A DNA stretch of 64,000 bases from Inquilinus ginsengisoli_B. Lineage in GTDB: Bacteria; Pseudomonadota; Alphaproteobacteria; DSM-16000; Inquilinaceae. Below the pieces are notes generated by a model. It had not been told where the DNA came from. It saw nothing but the letters and a program-made list of their open reading frames with translations, and did no database searches. The stretch's first letter is position 1. Every line of letters begins with the position of its first letter. Position numbers and translations under genes: made by a program. The stretch lies in contig NZ_JBNDJK010000001.1 of the NCBI RefSeq assembly GCF_050434925.1, forward strand, positions 7,502,001-7,566,000. Direction: 5' to 3'. Shown piece by piece: positions 8,244 through 17,099 of this stretch.

Positions 8244-8271
8244 GCGGTTGGGCCCTCCTCCTTGCACAAAC

Positions 8272-8291
8272 ACATAAAGACATGTTTATGT
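8272..8291. promoter_or_regulatory. Perfect 7-bp inverted repeat, candidate operator of the ArsR-methyltransferase/metF operon
   Basis: ACATAAA (8272-8278), six-base spacer GACATG, TTTATGT (8285-8291). It is the only AT-rich dyad here, and it lies about 60 bases before the ArsR-type gene and 28 bases after the previous stop. Its size and symmetry fit a dimeric winged-helix repressor. I infer autoregulation by the ArsR half of the next gene, possibly responding to S-adenosyl compounds. Confidence 0.6.
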
Positions 8292-8352
8292 CTTGCTGAG
8301 AGTTTGGTATCGTATCTCGCATGAACAGTGTCGAGCGGGAGGCCTGAGGGTC

Positions 8353-9303
8353 GTGGAGCGTCTGCTGCAGGGGCTGAAAGCGGCGGCCGAGCCGACACGG
8401 CTTCGGATCCTGATGCTGTGCGCCCATGGCGACCTGTCGGTCACCGACCTGACGCAGATCCTGGGCCAGAGCCAGCCGCGCGTGTCGCGCCACCTCAAGC
8501 TGCTGGCCGAGGCTGGCCTCTTGGACCGGTTCCGCGAGGGCACCTTCGCCTTCTTCCGGCTGGCCGAGAGCGGCGCCGTGGCCGAGCTGGCGCGCAGCCT
8601 GGTCGACCTGATCCCCGACGCCGACGCCACGGTCGGGCTGGATTTGGAGCGGCTGGAAGCGGTGAAGCGCCAGCGCGCCGAGATGGCCGCCGGCTACTTC
8701 CGCGACAACGCCTCGCATTGGGACGAGATCCGCACCCTGCACATCGCCGACAGCGCGGTCGAACAGGCGATCCTCGACCTGCTGCCGCCCGGCGAGATCG
8801 GCGACCTGCTGGACCTCGGCACCGGCAGCGGCCGCATGCTGATCCTGCTGGGCGAGCGGGTGCGGCGCGCGGTCGGCATCGACCTGTCGCGCGAGATGCT
8901 GTCGGTGGCCCGCGCCAATATCGAGCGCGCCGGCCTGCAGCGCCGCTGCCAGGTGCGCCAGGGCGACCTGTACCAGCTGCCGCTGCCCGGCGAATCCTTC
9001 GATGTCGCGCTGGTCCACCACGTGCTGCATCATCTCGAGGATCCGGCCGCGGCGATCGCCGAGGCGGCACGGGTGCTTCGCCCCGGCGGCCGGCTGGTCG
9101 TCGCCGATTTCGCCCCGCATGACGTCGAGAACCTGCGCAGCGAGCACGCCCATCGCTGGCTCGGCTTCCCCGACGACATCTTCGCCCGCTGGCTGCAGCG
9201 GGCCGGCTTCGAGACCGAATCGCCGGTGCATCTGCCCGGCGCCCCCCTGACTGTCACCATCTGGCCCGCCAGGCGGGCGGCGCAACGGAAGGCCGCAGCA
9301 TGA
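8353..9303 (+). CDS. ArsR-family winged-helix regulator fused to a SAM-dependent methyltransferase domain
   Basis: About 316 residues in two parts. The N-terminal 90 residues (GLKAAAEPTRLRILMLC..., VTDLTQILGQSQPRVSRHL) are an ArsR/SmtB DNA-binding domain without the usual metal-site cysteines. From about residue 145 there is a class I methyltransferase: LLDLGTGSGRML binds S-adenosylmethionine, VGIDLSREML and VHHVLHHLEDP follow. This fusion is typical next to metF in Alphaproteobacteria. I infer that it senses S-adenosylmethionine or S-adenosylhomocysteine. The GTG at 8353 is chosen because GGGAGG precedes it; the upstream TTG at 8293 would lie just after the palindrome. Its stop overlaps the metF start by 4 bases. 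Confidence 0.88.
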   Translation: MERLLQGLKAAAEPTRLRILMLCAHGDLSVTDLTQILGQSQPRVSRHLKLLAEAGLLDRFREGTFAFFRLAESGAVAELARSLVDLIPDADATVGLDLERLEAVKRQRAEMAAGYFRDNASHWDEIRTLHIADSAVEQAILDLLPPGEIGDLLDLGTGSGRMLILLGERVRRAVGIDLSREMLSVARANIERAGLQRRCQVRQGDLYQLPLPGESFDVALVHHVLHHLEDPAAAIAEAARVLRPGGRLVVADFAPHDVENLRSEHAHRWLGFPDDIFARWLQRAGFETESPVHLPGAPLTVTIWPARRAAQRKAAA

Positions 9304-10211
9304 CGACCTCTCTCTCTCCCGCGAACGCCTCGGCGGACTCCTCCCGCCGCGACCCGATCGTCAGCTTCGAGTTCTTCCCGCCGAAGAGCGAGGCGGCGGA
9401 AGCGACGCTGATGGAGACGGTGACGCGGCTGGCGCCGCTGGCCCCGGACTTCGTTTCGGTCACCTACGGCGCCGGCGGGACGACCCGCGACCGCACCTTC
9501 GGCATCGTCACCAAGATCCAGGACGGCAGCGGCCTTCCCACCGCCTCGCACCTGACCTGCGTCGGCGCGTCACGCGACGAGATCGACGAGGTCGCCCGCG
9601 CCCTGTGGGCCGCCGGCATCCGCCGCATCGTGGCGCTGCGCGGCGACCCGCCCGGCGGCGCGCCCTACGAGGTGCGGCCGGACGGTTACGCCTATGCCGC
9701 CGACCTGGTGGCGGGGCTACGCCGCATCGCCGACTTCGACATCTCGATCGCGGCCTATCCGGAGACGCATCCGGCGGCGCCTTCGGCCGATTTCGACCTG
9801 GACAACCTGAAGCGCAAGGCCGATGCCGGCGCCGACCGGGCCCTGACCCAGTTCTTCTTCGACACCGAGGCGTTCCTGCGCTTCCGCGACCGTGCCGCCG
9901 CAGCCGGCATCGGCCTGCCGATCGTGCCCGGCATCCTGCCGATCACCAACTTCGCCCGGACCAAGGAGTTCGCCACCGCCTGCGGCGCGGCCGTCCCGGA
10001 CTGGCTGGAGATGCTGTTCGAGGGGCTGGACGAGACACCGGACACGCGCCAGCTGGTCGCCGCCTCGGTCGCGGTCGAGCAGTGCCGCCTGCTGCAGACG
10101 CATGGGGTGGAGGAGTTCCACTTCTACACCCTGAACCGGGCCGAGCTGACCCTGGCGATCTGCCGCTTCCTCGGCATCCGTCCCCGCCGCGCCCAGGCCT
10201 GCGCCGCCTGA
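9300..10211 (+). CDS. metF: Methylenetetrahydrofolate reductase
   Basis: A 303-residue TIM-barrel flavoenzyme that reduces 5,10-methylene-THF to 5-methyl-THF, giving the methyl group for methionine synthesis. The N-terminal VSFEFFPPKSEAAEATL carries the catalytic Glu, and SVTYGAGGTTRDRT, ALRGDPPGG, AAYPETHPAA and DAGADRALTQFFFD are the standard family blocks. The length is normal for a bacterial MetF. The ATG overlaps the stop of the regulator-methyltransferase (ATGA), so translation is coupled and the palindrome at 8272 would govern both. Confidence 0.95.
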   Translation: MTTSLSPANASADSSRRDPIVSFEFFPPKSEAAEATLMETVTRLAPLAPDFVSVTYGAGGTTRDRTFGIVTKIQDGSGLPTASHLTCVGASRDEIDEVARALWAAGIRRIVALRGDPPGGAPYEVRPDGYAYAADLVAGLRRIADFDISIAAYPETHPAAPSADFDLDNLKRKADAGADRALTQFFFDTEAFLRFRDRAAAAGIGLPIVPGILPITNFARTKEFATACGAAVPDWLEMLFEGLDETPDTRQLVAASVAVEQCRLLQTHGVEEFHFYTLNRAELTLAICRFLGIRPRRAQACAA

Positions 10212-10221
10212 AAGCTCCGCG

Positions 10222-10950
10222 ATGACCGATAAGCCGCTCTCCGACGCCGACCGGCCGGAGGCCCTGGCCCAGCGCGTCTACCGCCGGCACACCGGTGCCC
10301 TGAAGGACCTCGGCCTGGCCGACACCTTCGACTACATCTGGCGCAACAATGTCTGGGGCGCCGAGGAGTCGCGCTCAGGCCTCGGCTCCGGCCTCGACGG
10401 CACCGCCCAGCTGCGCGCCGCGATCCCGGCCCTGCTGCGCGAGCTCGGCGCCGCTTCGCTGCTCGACCTGCCCTGCGGCGATTTCGGCTGGATGAGCCGC
10501 GTCGACCTCGAAGGCATCGCCTATGCCGGCGGCGACATCGTCGCCGACCTGGTCGCCAAGAACATCGTGCGCTACGGCGAGACCGGCCGGCGCCGTTTCC
10601 TGCGCCTGGACTTGACCCGCGACCCGCTGCCGAAGGCCGATGTCGTGCTGTGCCGCGACTGCCTGGTACATCTCTCGGCGGAGAGCATCGCCGCCGCCTT
10701 CGCCAATCTCCGCCGCTCCGGCTCGACCTGGCTGCTGACCACCACCTTCCTGGAGCTGCAGGGCAATCGCGTCATCGCCGACGGCGACTGGCGGCCGCTG
10801 AACCTGCAACGCCCGCCCTTCGGCCTGCCGGTGCCGTATCGCGTCATCGTCGAGGGCTGCACCGAGGAAGGCGGCGCCTACCGCGACAAGGCGCTGGGCC
10901 TGTGGCGGATCGCCGAGCTGCCGGACGCAGCCCAGGCCGCAAACTCATAG
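10222..10950 (+). CDS. Class I SAM-dependent methyltransferase, function unknown
   Basis: A 242-residue protein that starts 10 bases after metF. The SAM-binding loop is LLDLPCGDFGWMSRV near residues 74-88, then GGDIVADLV and VLCRDCLVHLS, a pattern found in small-molecule or glycan methyltransferases of this fold. FDYIWRNNVWG at the N-terminus is typical of a family of uncharacterised methyltransferases often seen with surface polysaccharide genes. Being in the metF operon it would consume the pathway product S-adenosylmethionine. A strong hairpin follows its stop. Confidence 0.8.
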   Translation: MTDKPLSDADRPEALAQRVYRRHTGALKDLGLADTFDYIWRNNVWGAEESRSGLGSGLDGTAQLRAAIPALLRELGAASLLDLPCGDFGWMSRVDLEGIAYAGGDIVADLVAKNIVRYGETGRRRFLRLDLTRDPLPKADVVLCRDCLVHLSAESIAAAFANLRRSGSTWLLTTTFLELQGNRVIADGDWRPLNLQRPPFGLPVPYRVIVEGCTEEGGAYRDKALGLWRIAELPDAAQAANS

Positions 10951-10964
10951 ACCGGTTGTCGCAG

Positions 10965-10993
10965 CATGCCGGCTCTGGTTCAGAGCCGGCATG
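10965..10993. terminator. Perfect hairpin between convergent genes
   Basis: CATGCCGGCTCTG, loop GTT, CAGAGCCGGCATG: a perfect 13-bp stem, 14 bases after the methyltransferase stop and 25 bases past the stop of the oppositely oriented SDR. The position suggests a two-way transcription end. No T-run is present on either side. Confidence 0.65.
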
Positions 10994-11018
10994 AGCCGAT
11001 GCGATCTTGCCGCGACGC

Positions 11019-11774
11019 TCAGACTTGCAGGCCGCCGGCGACGTCGATCACGCCGCCGGTGATGTAGCCCCCGTTCGGACCCGCCAGGAAACAGACGAGG
11101 GCCGACACCTCCTCGAGCGTCGCGATCCGACGGATCGGGTGCAGGTCCATGATCGCGTCGGGCAGCTTGTCGCGCACCGCCGCCGCCATGTCGGTCGGCA
11201 TGATGCCGGGCTGGACGATGTTGACCGTGATATTGCGTCCGCCGAGATCGCGGGCGACGCCCTTCGCATATCCGGCGATCGCGGACTTGGTCCCCGCATA
11301 GTCGGCGACGCCGGCGAACGGGATGCGGCTGCCCAGGAGGGAGCCGATGAAGATGATCCGGCCGCCATCCGGCAGCACCAGCGCTGCCGCGCGCGTGGTC
11401 GCCACCGCGCCCATGACGTTGATCTGCCACTGGCGATCGAGGTTGACCGTGTCGAGATCGGGATCGTCGACCGTCTTGCCTTGCACGGCGATCGCCGCGT
11501 TGTTGACGAGGAGGTCGAGCTTGCCGAAATGTGCCACCACCTTGGCGACCAGCGGTTTGGCCGCAGCCGTGTCGGCCTGGTCGCTCCGGATCGCGAGAGC
11601 CCGGACACCCTTCGCCCTGAGCTTCTCGACCACAGCTTCGGCCTTCGCAGCCGACGCGACATAGCTGATCGCGACGTCCGCCCCATGGTCGGCCAGCGCC
11701 TCCGCCACGGCGGCGCCGAGGCCGCGCGAGCCGCCGGTAACGAGGGCGACCTTGTTCTTCAGCATGTTGGACAT
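11019..11774 (-). CDS. SDR-family oxidoreductase
   Basis: A 251-residue classical short-chain dehydrogenase/reductase. TGGSRGLG (residues 14-21) binds NAD(P), NNAAI is the central motif, the catalytic Ser is in IGSLLGS, and YAGTK gives Tyr and Lys. Arg in the TGGSRG loop favours NADPH. The substrate is unknown. It diverges from the TetR gene, with two palindromes between them, so it is probably the TetR target. Similar TetR-SDR pairs occur twice in this window (also 58132-59612). Confidence 0.9.
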   Translation of the reverse strand: MSNMLKNKVALVTGGSRGLGAAVAEALADHGADVAISYVASAAKAEAVVEKLRAKGVRALAIRSDQADTAAAKPLVAKVVAHFGKLDLLVNNAAIAVQGKTVDDPDLDTVNLDRQWQINVMGAVATTRAAALVLPDGGRIIFIGSLLGSRIPFAGVADYAGTKSAIAGYAKGVARDLGGRNITVNIVQPGIMPTDMAAAVRDKLPDAIMDLHPIRRIATLEEVSALVCFLAGPNGGYITGGVIDVAGGLQV

Positions 11775-11834
11775 GAGGATCCCTTCTGTGCGCGATCAGG
11801 CCGCCGATCGAACCGGGCGAGCGGCCATCCGTTC

Positions 11835-11850
11835 CGTAACGTAAGTTACG
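11835..11850. promoter_or_regulatory. Palindrome CGTAAC-GTAA-GTTACG in the SDR/TetR divergent region
   Basis: A 6-bp perfect dyad with a 4-base spacer, 61-76 bases before the SDR start. Candidate operator for the TetR regulator at 11931 or for another factor. A second dyad lies at 11896. Confidence 0.45.
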
Positions 11851-11895
11851 ATAACGGTTGGTATGAAATCTCGACAACGGCTGTCAAACGGTTTA

Positions 11896-11909
11896 ATAAT
11901 GGTCATTAT
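11896..11909. promoter_or_regulatory. Palindrome ATAATG-GT-CATTAT upstream of the TetR gene
   Basis: A 6-bp perfect dyad in an AT-rich stretch, 21 bases before the TetR ATG at 11931, where a promoter and autoregulatory site would be expected. It differs from the 11835 dyad, so only one of the two may be the true TetR site. Confidence 0.45.
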
Positions 11910-11930
11910 GAAAAAAGCTGGATTGGCCTG

Positions 11931-12542
11931 ATGGGGCGCCATCGCGAATTTGACGTGGAGAAAGCGCTCGACGCCGCGCTGTGCGTCTTCTGGCGCAAGG
12001 GCTATGAGGGCGCCTCCTACACCGACCTGACCGAGGCTGCCGGCGTCGAGCGACCCGCCCTCTACTCCGCATTCGGCAACAAGGAAGCGCTCTTTCGCCG
12101 AACCCTGGCTCGTTATACCGAGCGATATCTGGGCTACGTTCCGGAGGCGCTCCAGCTCCCCACGGCGCGCCAGGTTGCTGCGCACATCCTGTACAATGCA
12201 GCCGACCTCAACACGCGCTTTCCCGAACATCCGGGGTGCTTCGGCATCAATGGGGCCCTGGCGGGATCGGATGAGGCGGAACCCGTGCGGCAGGCGCTGA
12301 TCGAGTTTCGCGCGGCGGCTCAGGCGCAGATTCGTGAGCGCTTCGAACGGGCGAAGGCCGAGGGCGACTTGCCGCAGACGGCCAGATCCGATGCCCTTGC
12401 GGCATTCGTGATGGCTGTCACCCACGGCATGGCGGTGCAGGCCAAAGCCGGCTTCAGCCGCGAGATGCTGGAGGCCGTTGCCGAGCAGGCGCTGTCCACG
12501 TGGCCTACAGGTGGTTCCACATCTTCCGGAAAGTCATCCTAA
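11931..12542 (+). CDS. TetR/AcrR-family transcriptional regulator
   Basis: A 203-residue regulator. The N-terminal helix-turn-helix is ALDAALCVFWRKGYEGASYTD, then LTEAAGVERPALYSAFGNKEALF. The C-terminal part (HPGCFGINGALAGS) belongs to the AefR/YcdC-like group with a Cys at that position. The start MGRHREFD at 11931 is chosen by family N-termini. It ends 4 bases inside the convergent RND pump gene and diverges from the SDR. Likely a repressor of the SDR, perhaps also of the pump. Confidence 0.9.
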   Translation: MGRHREFDVEKALDAALCVFWRKGYEGASYTDLTEAAGVERPALYSAFGNKEALFRRTLARYTERYLGYVPEALQLPTARQVAAHILYNAADLNTRFPEHPGCFGINGALAGSDEAEPVRQALIEFRAAAQAQIRERFERAKAEGDLPQTARSDALAAFVMAVTHGMAVQAKAGFSREMLEAVAEQALSTWPTGGSTSSGKSS

Positions 12543-15500
12543 ACCTTGGTGAGAAGCGCGCCGGGCGTCGGGGCGCAGTTCTCGCCGCCGGCGCCAAGCT
12601 TGGTGGGCGCCTCGCGATCGAGCGGCAGGTCTTCCTCGTCCTTCTTGCCGACCAAGCCGCCGAACACGCGGGCGAGCAGCCGGGAGAGGTCGTCCATGAT
12701 CAGGAAGACGGAGGGGACGACGACGAGGCTCAGGACCGTCGAAACCATGATGCCGCCGATGACGGCGATCGCCATGGGGGCGCGGAAGGAGCCGCCTTCG
12801 CCGACGCCGAGGGCCGAAGGCAGCATGCCTGCGGACATCGCGATCGAGGTCATGACGATCGGCCGCGTCCGCTTGCGCCCGGCCTCGATGATCGCGGCCG
12901 GGCGGTCCATGCCTTGGCGCATCATCTCCAAGCCGAAGTCGACGAGCAGGATCGCGTTCTTGCTGACGACACCCATCAGCATGAGGATGCCGATCAGCAC
13001 CGGCATCGAGAGCACGTTCTGGGTCAGGATCAGGCCGGCCGCGACACCGCCGATCGCGAGCGGCAGCGAGAACAGGATCGTGAAGGGCTGCACCACGTCC
13101 TTGAAGAGCAGGATCAAGACGGCCAGCACCAGCATCAGGGCCAGGATCATCACGTCGGCGAAGCTCTGCTGAACCTCGGCCTGCAGCTCGACATCGCCGC
13201 TTTCAAGGACCTCGACGGTGGCCGGAAGGCCGGCCTCGGCCGCGAGCGCCTTGAAGCGTTCGGACGCGGTATCGAGTGCAACGCCGGCCGGCAGGTTCGC
13301 GCCCAGCGCGACGACCCGGAGGCGGTCATAACGCCTGATCGAACTCGGCCCTTCCGAAGTGTCGATGTCCGCGACGCTGGACAACGGAACGGTTGATCCG
13401 GACCCGGTCGCAACCTTCAGGTTGCGGATCGCGGCGATGTCGGTGCGGAAGTCACTGCCGAGCTGCACCCGGATCGGGATCAGCCGCCCGTCGAGCGCAA
13501 TCTTCGTCAACTGCTCGTCGATATCACCGATGGTGGCGACGCGGATGACCTGGGAAATCTGTTCCGGCATGACGCCAAGTCGAGCCATCTGGTCGTCGCG
13601 CGGCCGAATCTGCAGTTCCGGCCGGGGCAGGGCACCATCCGTGCTGACATCGATGAACAGCGGATCGCCGCGCAGCTTTGTCTCCAGAATCGCGACCGCC
13701 TTGTCCAGATCCGCTTCGGTGTTGGACAGCAGGTTGAAGGGCAGGTCGTGCGTGTCCTCGTCGTTGACTTTGAAGATGCGAACATCAGGGATCGAATGCA
13801 GTCGACCAAGGATCTCCGTTTCGATCTGCGATTGAGGCTTGGTGCGGCCAGCAGATGGCGGCTTCGGCAAGTAGAATTCCAATGCCCGGCTCCAGCCGAC
13901 CACGGTGTTGACGACCTTGGTGAAGAGAGAATGATCGAGCGGCTCGAGAAGCACGGCGACAGTGGCGCGCCGCAGGTCGAGGTCGCCGCGCGGCGAAGCG
14001 CCACCGAGCACCAGGACGTTCTCGATGCCATGGACATCCTTGATCCGGTTGTAGATCGCCGTCGTCGTCCGCTCCGTATCCTCGAGCATCGCGCCCGGCG
14101 GCAGCTCGATCGACAGGGTGATGCGCGAGTCGTCTTCCGGCGGTATGAAGCTGCCCGGGATCTGGGCCATGACGTAAACGGAACCGGCCAGGCAGCCGAG
14201 GGCGGCGAGCAGTGTCGTGTAGCGCCAGCGGGTCGTTGCGCCGATGAGGGCTGTATAGAGTTTCATGATGCGGCTGTCGTCACCGCCACGGCGGTTGTCG
14301 CCGGTGTCCGCCGGGCGCATCAGATAGGCCGCCATGACCGGCGTGATCATGCGAGCGACCAGGAGAGAGAAGAACGCGGAGACAGCGACCGTCAGGCCGA
14401 ACTGGATGAAATATTGCCCGGGGATGCCCGGCATGAAGGAGACCGGCAGAAAGACCGCGATGAGTGCGAAGGTGGTGGCGATCACCGCGAGGCCGATCTC
14501 GTCCGCGGCATCGATCGCGGCGCGGTAGGGCGACTTGCCCATCCGGATGTGCCTCGTGATGTTCTCGATCTCCACGATTGCATCGTCGACGAGGATTCCC
14601 GTCGCGAGTGTTACCGCGAGCAAGCTGACCTGGTTCAGCGAGAAGCCGAGGAGATCCATGACCCAGAAGGTCGGAACGGCCGACAGGGGCAAGGCGATCG
14701 CCCCGATCAGGGTCGATCGCCAGTTGCGCAGGAACACCAGCACGACGAGGACGGCGAGGAGCGCGCCCTCGATCAGTGAGTCGAGTGCGGCCTCATAGGT
14801 TCCATGGGTGATGGAGACCGCATTGTCGACCGTCTCGATGGTGACGTCCGGGTGCTTTGCGCGGATGTCGTCGAGCGTCTTGGCCACCACTTCGGCGACG
14901 CTCACCTCGCTGGCGCCCTTGGCCCGGAACACGGAAAAGGTGACGACCGGATTCCCGTTGAAGCGGGAAAACGACTGAGGCTCTTCGACGGTATCGGCCA
15001 CTTGGCCAAGTTCGGACAGCCGGACGAAGCGGCCGTTCGGCAGCCAGATCATCATGTCGGCAAGCCTGGCCATGTCGCGCGCATCGCCCAGCATGCGGAT
15101 CGCCTGTTCGCTGCCGCCGACCTGGCCGCGGCCGGAGCCGAGATCCAGGTTCATCCGGCGGAGCTGCCCGTTGACGTCGGCCGCGGTGATGCCGAAGGAG
15201 TCCAGGCGATCGGCATCGAGCTCGACACGAACCTCGCGATCGGAGCCGCCGTAGCGCTCGACGCGGCCGATGCCACGTTGCCCCTGGATGGCCCGGCTGA
15301 TCGTATCGTTGACGAACCAGGAGAGTTCTTCGAGCGTCATGCCCGGTGAGGAGACCGCAAAGGTCTGGATCGCCTGACCTTCGAACTCGACTCTCGATAC
15401 GATCGGGGGATCGATCGCGGCCGGAAGATCGCCGCGGATCCGGTCGACCGCATCCTTGGCATCCTGCACGGCCTGGGCGGTGGGCACCTCCAGGCGAAAG

Positions 15501-15781
15501 GTGACGGACGTCGTGGATCGCCCGTCGGTGACCGTCGATTCGATATGATCGACGCCGGAGATGCCGGCGACCTCGTCCTCGATCAGCTTGGTGACCTGGG
15601 ATTCGAGTTCGACCGGCGTGGCGCCGCTCTGCGTGACCACGATCGAGACGATCGGGACGTCGATGTTCGGGAATTGCGTGATCGGCAAGGCGTTGAACGA
15701 TTGCCAGCCCAGCACGACGAGCACGAGGAACATCAGAATCGGCGCGATCGGATTGCGGATCGACCAGGCAGAGAGGTTCAT
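12539..15781 (-). CDS. RND efflux pump inner-membrane transporter (AcrB/MdtB-like)
   Basis: A 1080-residue RND transporter with the full duplicated architecture. Helix 1 is MNLSAWSIRNPIAPILMFLVL; the first periplasmic half follows; GILVDDAIVEIENITRH carries the proton-relay Asp pair in helix 4; and a second half has NVLSMPVLIGILMLMGVVSKNAILLVDF. It would export drugs or lipophilic compounds in exchange for protons. The C-terminus overlaps TetR by 4 bases, tail to tail. The adaptor gene is upstream by 14 bases but is frameshifted, so pump assembly may be compromised. No outer membrane channel gene is nearby. Confidence 0.93.
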   Translation of the reverse strand: MNLSAWSIRNPIAPILMFLVLVVLGWQSFNALPITQFPNIDVPIVSIVVTQSGATPVELESQVTKLIEDEVAGISGVDHIESTVTDGRSTTSVTFRLEVPTAQAVQDAKDAVDRIRGDLPAAIDPPIVSRVEFEGQAIQTFAVSSPGMTLEELSWFVNDTISRAIQGQRGIGRVERYGGSDREVRVELDADRLDSFGITAADVNGQLRRMNLDLGSGRGQVGGSEQAIRMLGDARDMARLADMMIWLPNGRFVRLSELGQVADTVEEPQSFSRFNGNPVVTFSVFRAKGASEVSVAEVVAKTLDDIRAKHPDVTIETVDNAVSITHGTYEAALDSLIEGALLAVLVVLVFLRNWRSTLIGAIALPLSAVPTFWVMDLLGFSLNQVSLLAVTLATGILVDDAIVEIENITRHIRMGKSPYRAAIDAADEIGLAVIATTFALIAVFLPVSFMPGIPGQYFIQFGLTVAVSAFFSLLVARMITPVMAAYLMRPADTGDNRRGGDDSRIMKLYTALIGATTRWRYTTLLAALGCLAGSVYVMAQIPGSFIPPEDDSRITLSIELPPGAMLEDTERTTTAIYNRIKDVHGIENVLVLGGASPRGDLDLRRATVAVLLEPLDHSLFTKVVNTVVGWSRALEFYLPKPPSAGRTKPQSQIETEILGRLHSIPDVRIFKVNDEDTHDLPFNLLSNTEADLDKAVAILETKLRGDPLFIDVSTDGALPRPELQIRPRDDQMARLGVMPEQISQVIRVATIGDIDEQLTKIALDGRLIPIRVQLGSDFRTDIAAIRNLKVATGSGSTVPLSSVADIDTSEGPSSIRRYDRLRVVALGANLPAGVALDTASERFKALAAEAGLPATVEVLESGDVELQAEVQQSFADVMILALMLVLAVLILLFKDVVQPFTILFSLPLAIGGVAAGLILTQNVLSMPVLIGILMLMGVVSKNAILLVDFGLEMMRQGMDRPAAIIEAGRKRTRPIVMTSIAMSAGMLPSALGVGEGGSFRAPMAIAVIGGIMVSTVLSLVVVPSVFLIMDDLSRLLARVFGGLVGKKDEEDLPLDREAPTKLGAGGENCAPTPGALLTKV

Positions 15782-15795
15782 GGTCTCGAATCCGG

Positions 15796-17014
15796 TCAGT
15801 TGGTGAACGGCTGGGCCGGTTTGACCGGAGTGATCCGGTCACCGTCGCGCACGAAGGCGCCGGCCTTTGCCACCGCCTGCTCACCCGCCTCGAGGCCCGA
15901 GAGGATCTCGACGAAGGACCCGTCCTGGATGCCGACCGTCACCGGCACCAGCCGCACCACGCCGTCTTCGACCTTGCGGACCGTGGATACGCCGTGCGCT
16001 GACGTGACGGACGTTCGCGGCAGGACGACCGCCTGCCTCTCTTCGGCTATGATGGTTGCGCTCGCATACATGCCCGCCCGGGCCTTGGCCGCATCGGCGA
16101 CGGTGATGTGGACGGTGCCGAGACGCGTCTGCGGATCGACCGTCGGTCTCACCATGCGGATCTTCCCCGGGACGGTCGTGCTGCTGCCTGCGAGCTTGAC
16201 CATTGCGGGCTGCCCGACCGCGAGCTTGATGAGGTCGGCTTCGGCCACTTCGGCCTTCATCTCGATGAGGCCGTCGCGGATGATCGTATAAAGCGGCAGC
16301 CCGCTGCCGGCGACGACGCCGCCCACCTTGGCATTCCTGGCAGAAATCACGCCACCGACGGGTGCCTTGATGGCTGTGCGGGCGAGACGCAGGTCGATGT
16401 CATCGAGCTGCGCGCGGGCCAGCTTGATATCCGCTGCCGCAATGCTCAAGGATTGCTCGGCCGAACGGCGGCGGGCATCCGAGGCGGGTGGCCAGCGCCT
16501 TCAGCCGATCGACCTCCGCCCGCGAGACCGTCTTGTTGGCCGAAAGCAGCTCGGCGCGATCGGCGACACGCGTCGCCTCCTCCGAATTCGCCTCGGCTTC
16601 GACAAGCTGTGCCTGGAATTGGATGAGCGCGGCCTCTGCCTTGGCGAGCCTGGCCTCGAGCTGGCTTTTCTCCAGAAGCAGCGCCTCGTCATCGAGGACC
16701 GCCAGTGTGCCGCCCTGTTCGACCCGATCTCCGATATCGGCGATCAAGGTCCGGATCGGCAGCCCGTCCACGAGCGGCGAGACATGGATCTCCTCGACCG
16801 CCTCGATCGAACCGGTCGCCAGAACGTGATCGCCGATCCTGCGCTCCACGGCCTCGGTGACGACGATCGACGGCAGCATCCGCTGCTGGTCCGGCCTTGC
16901 CGCTTCTTCGGCCAGGACGCCGAAATCCAAGATGACCGCAACCGCCGCGCAGGCGCAGAACAACAGAAGCCTCCGAGGCTTCAGTCGACCGCCACGACAG
17001 AACAACGAAACCAT
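15796..17014 (-). pseudogene. RND periplasmic adaptor (membrane fusion protein) interrupted by a frameshift
   Basis: Two frames together make one adaptor. The 5' part (17014 to about 16485) has an N-terminal membrane anchor RRLLLFCACAAVAVILDFGV, the lipoyl-like half VEEIHVSPLVDGLPIRTL with IGDRVEQGG, and a coiled-coil hairpin. The reading then jumps frame near 16483. The 3' part (to 15796) continues SDARRRSAEQSLSIAAADIK, ARTAIKAPVGGVISARNAKVGG and the beta-barrel and membrane-proximal domains. Removing one base in the CCGCCTCGG stretch restores the continuous protein, so this is either a real +1 frameshift mutation or a sequencing error. It is followed by the pump gene 14 bases on. Confidence 0.85.
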
Positions 17015-17099
17015 CTCACCTCACCGATCCTCGATCAAACCGTCGTCCGGCAGGCTTGGGGAGGGTGGGAGCGGAGAGCGCATCTCCGCCCCCGCTCCG

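Noticed and set aside
8244..8352. A SAM or SAH riboswitch before metF
   Set aside because: The leader is only about 100 bases and holds one short dyad; I see no conserved helix or pseudoknot pattern of SAM/SAH riboswitches.
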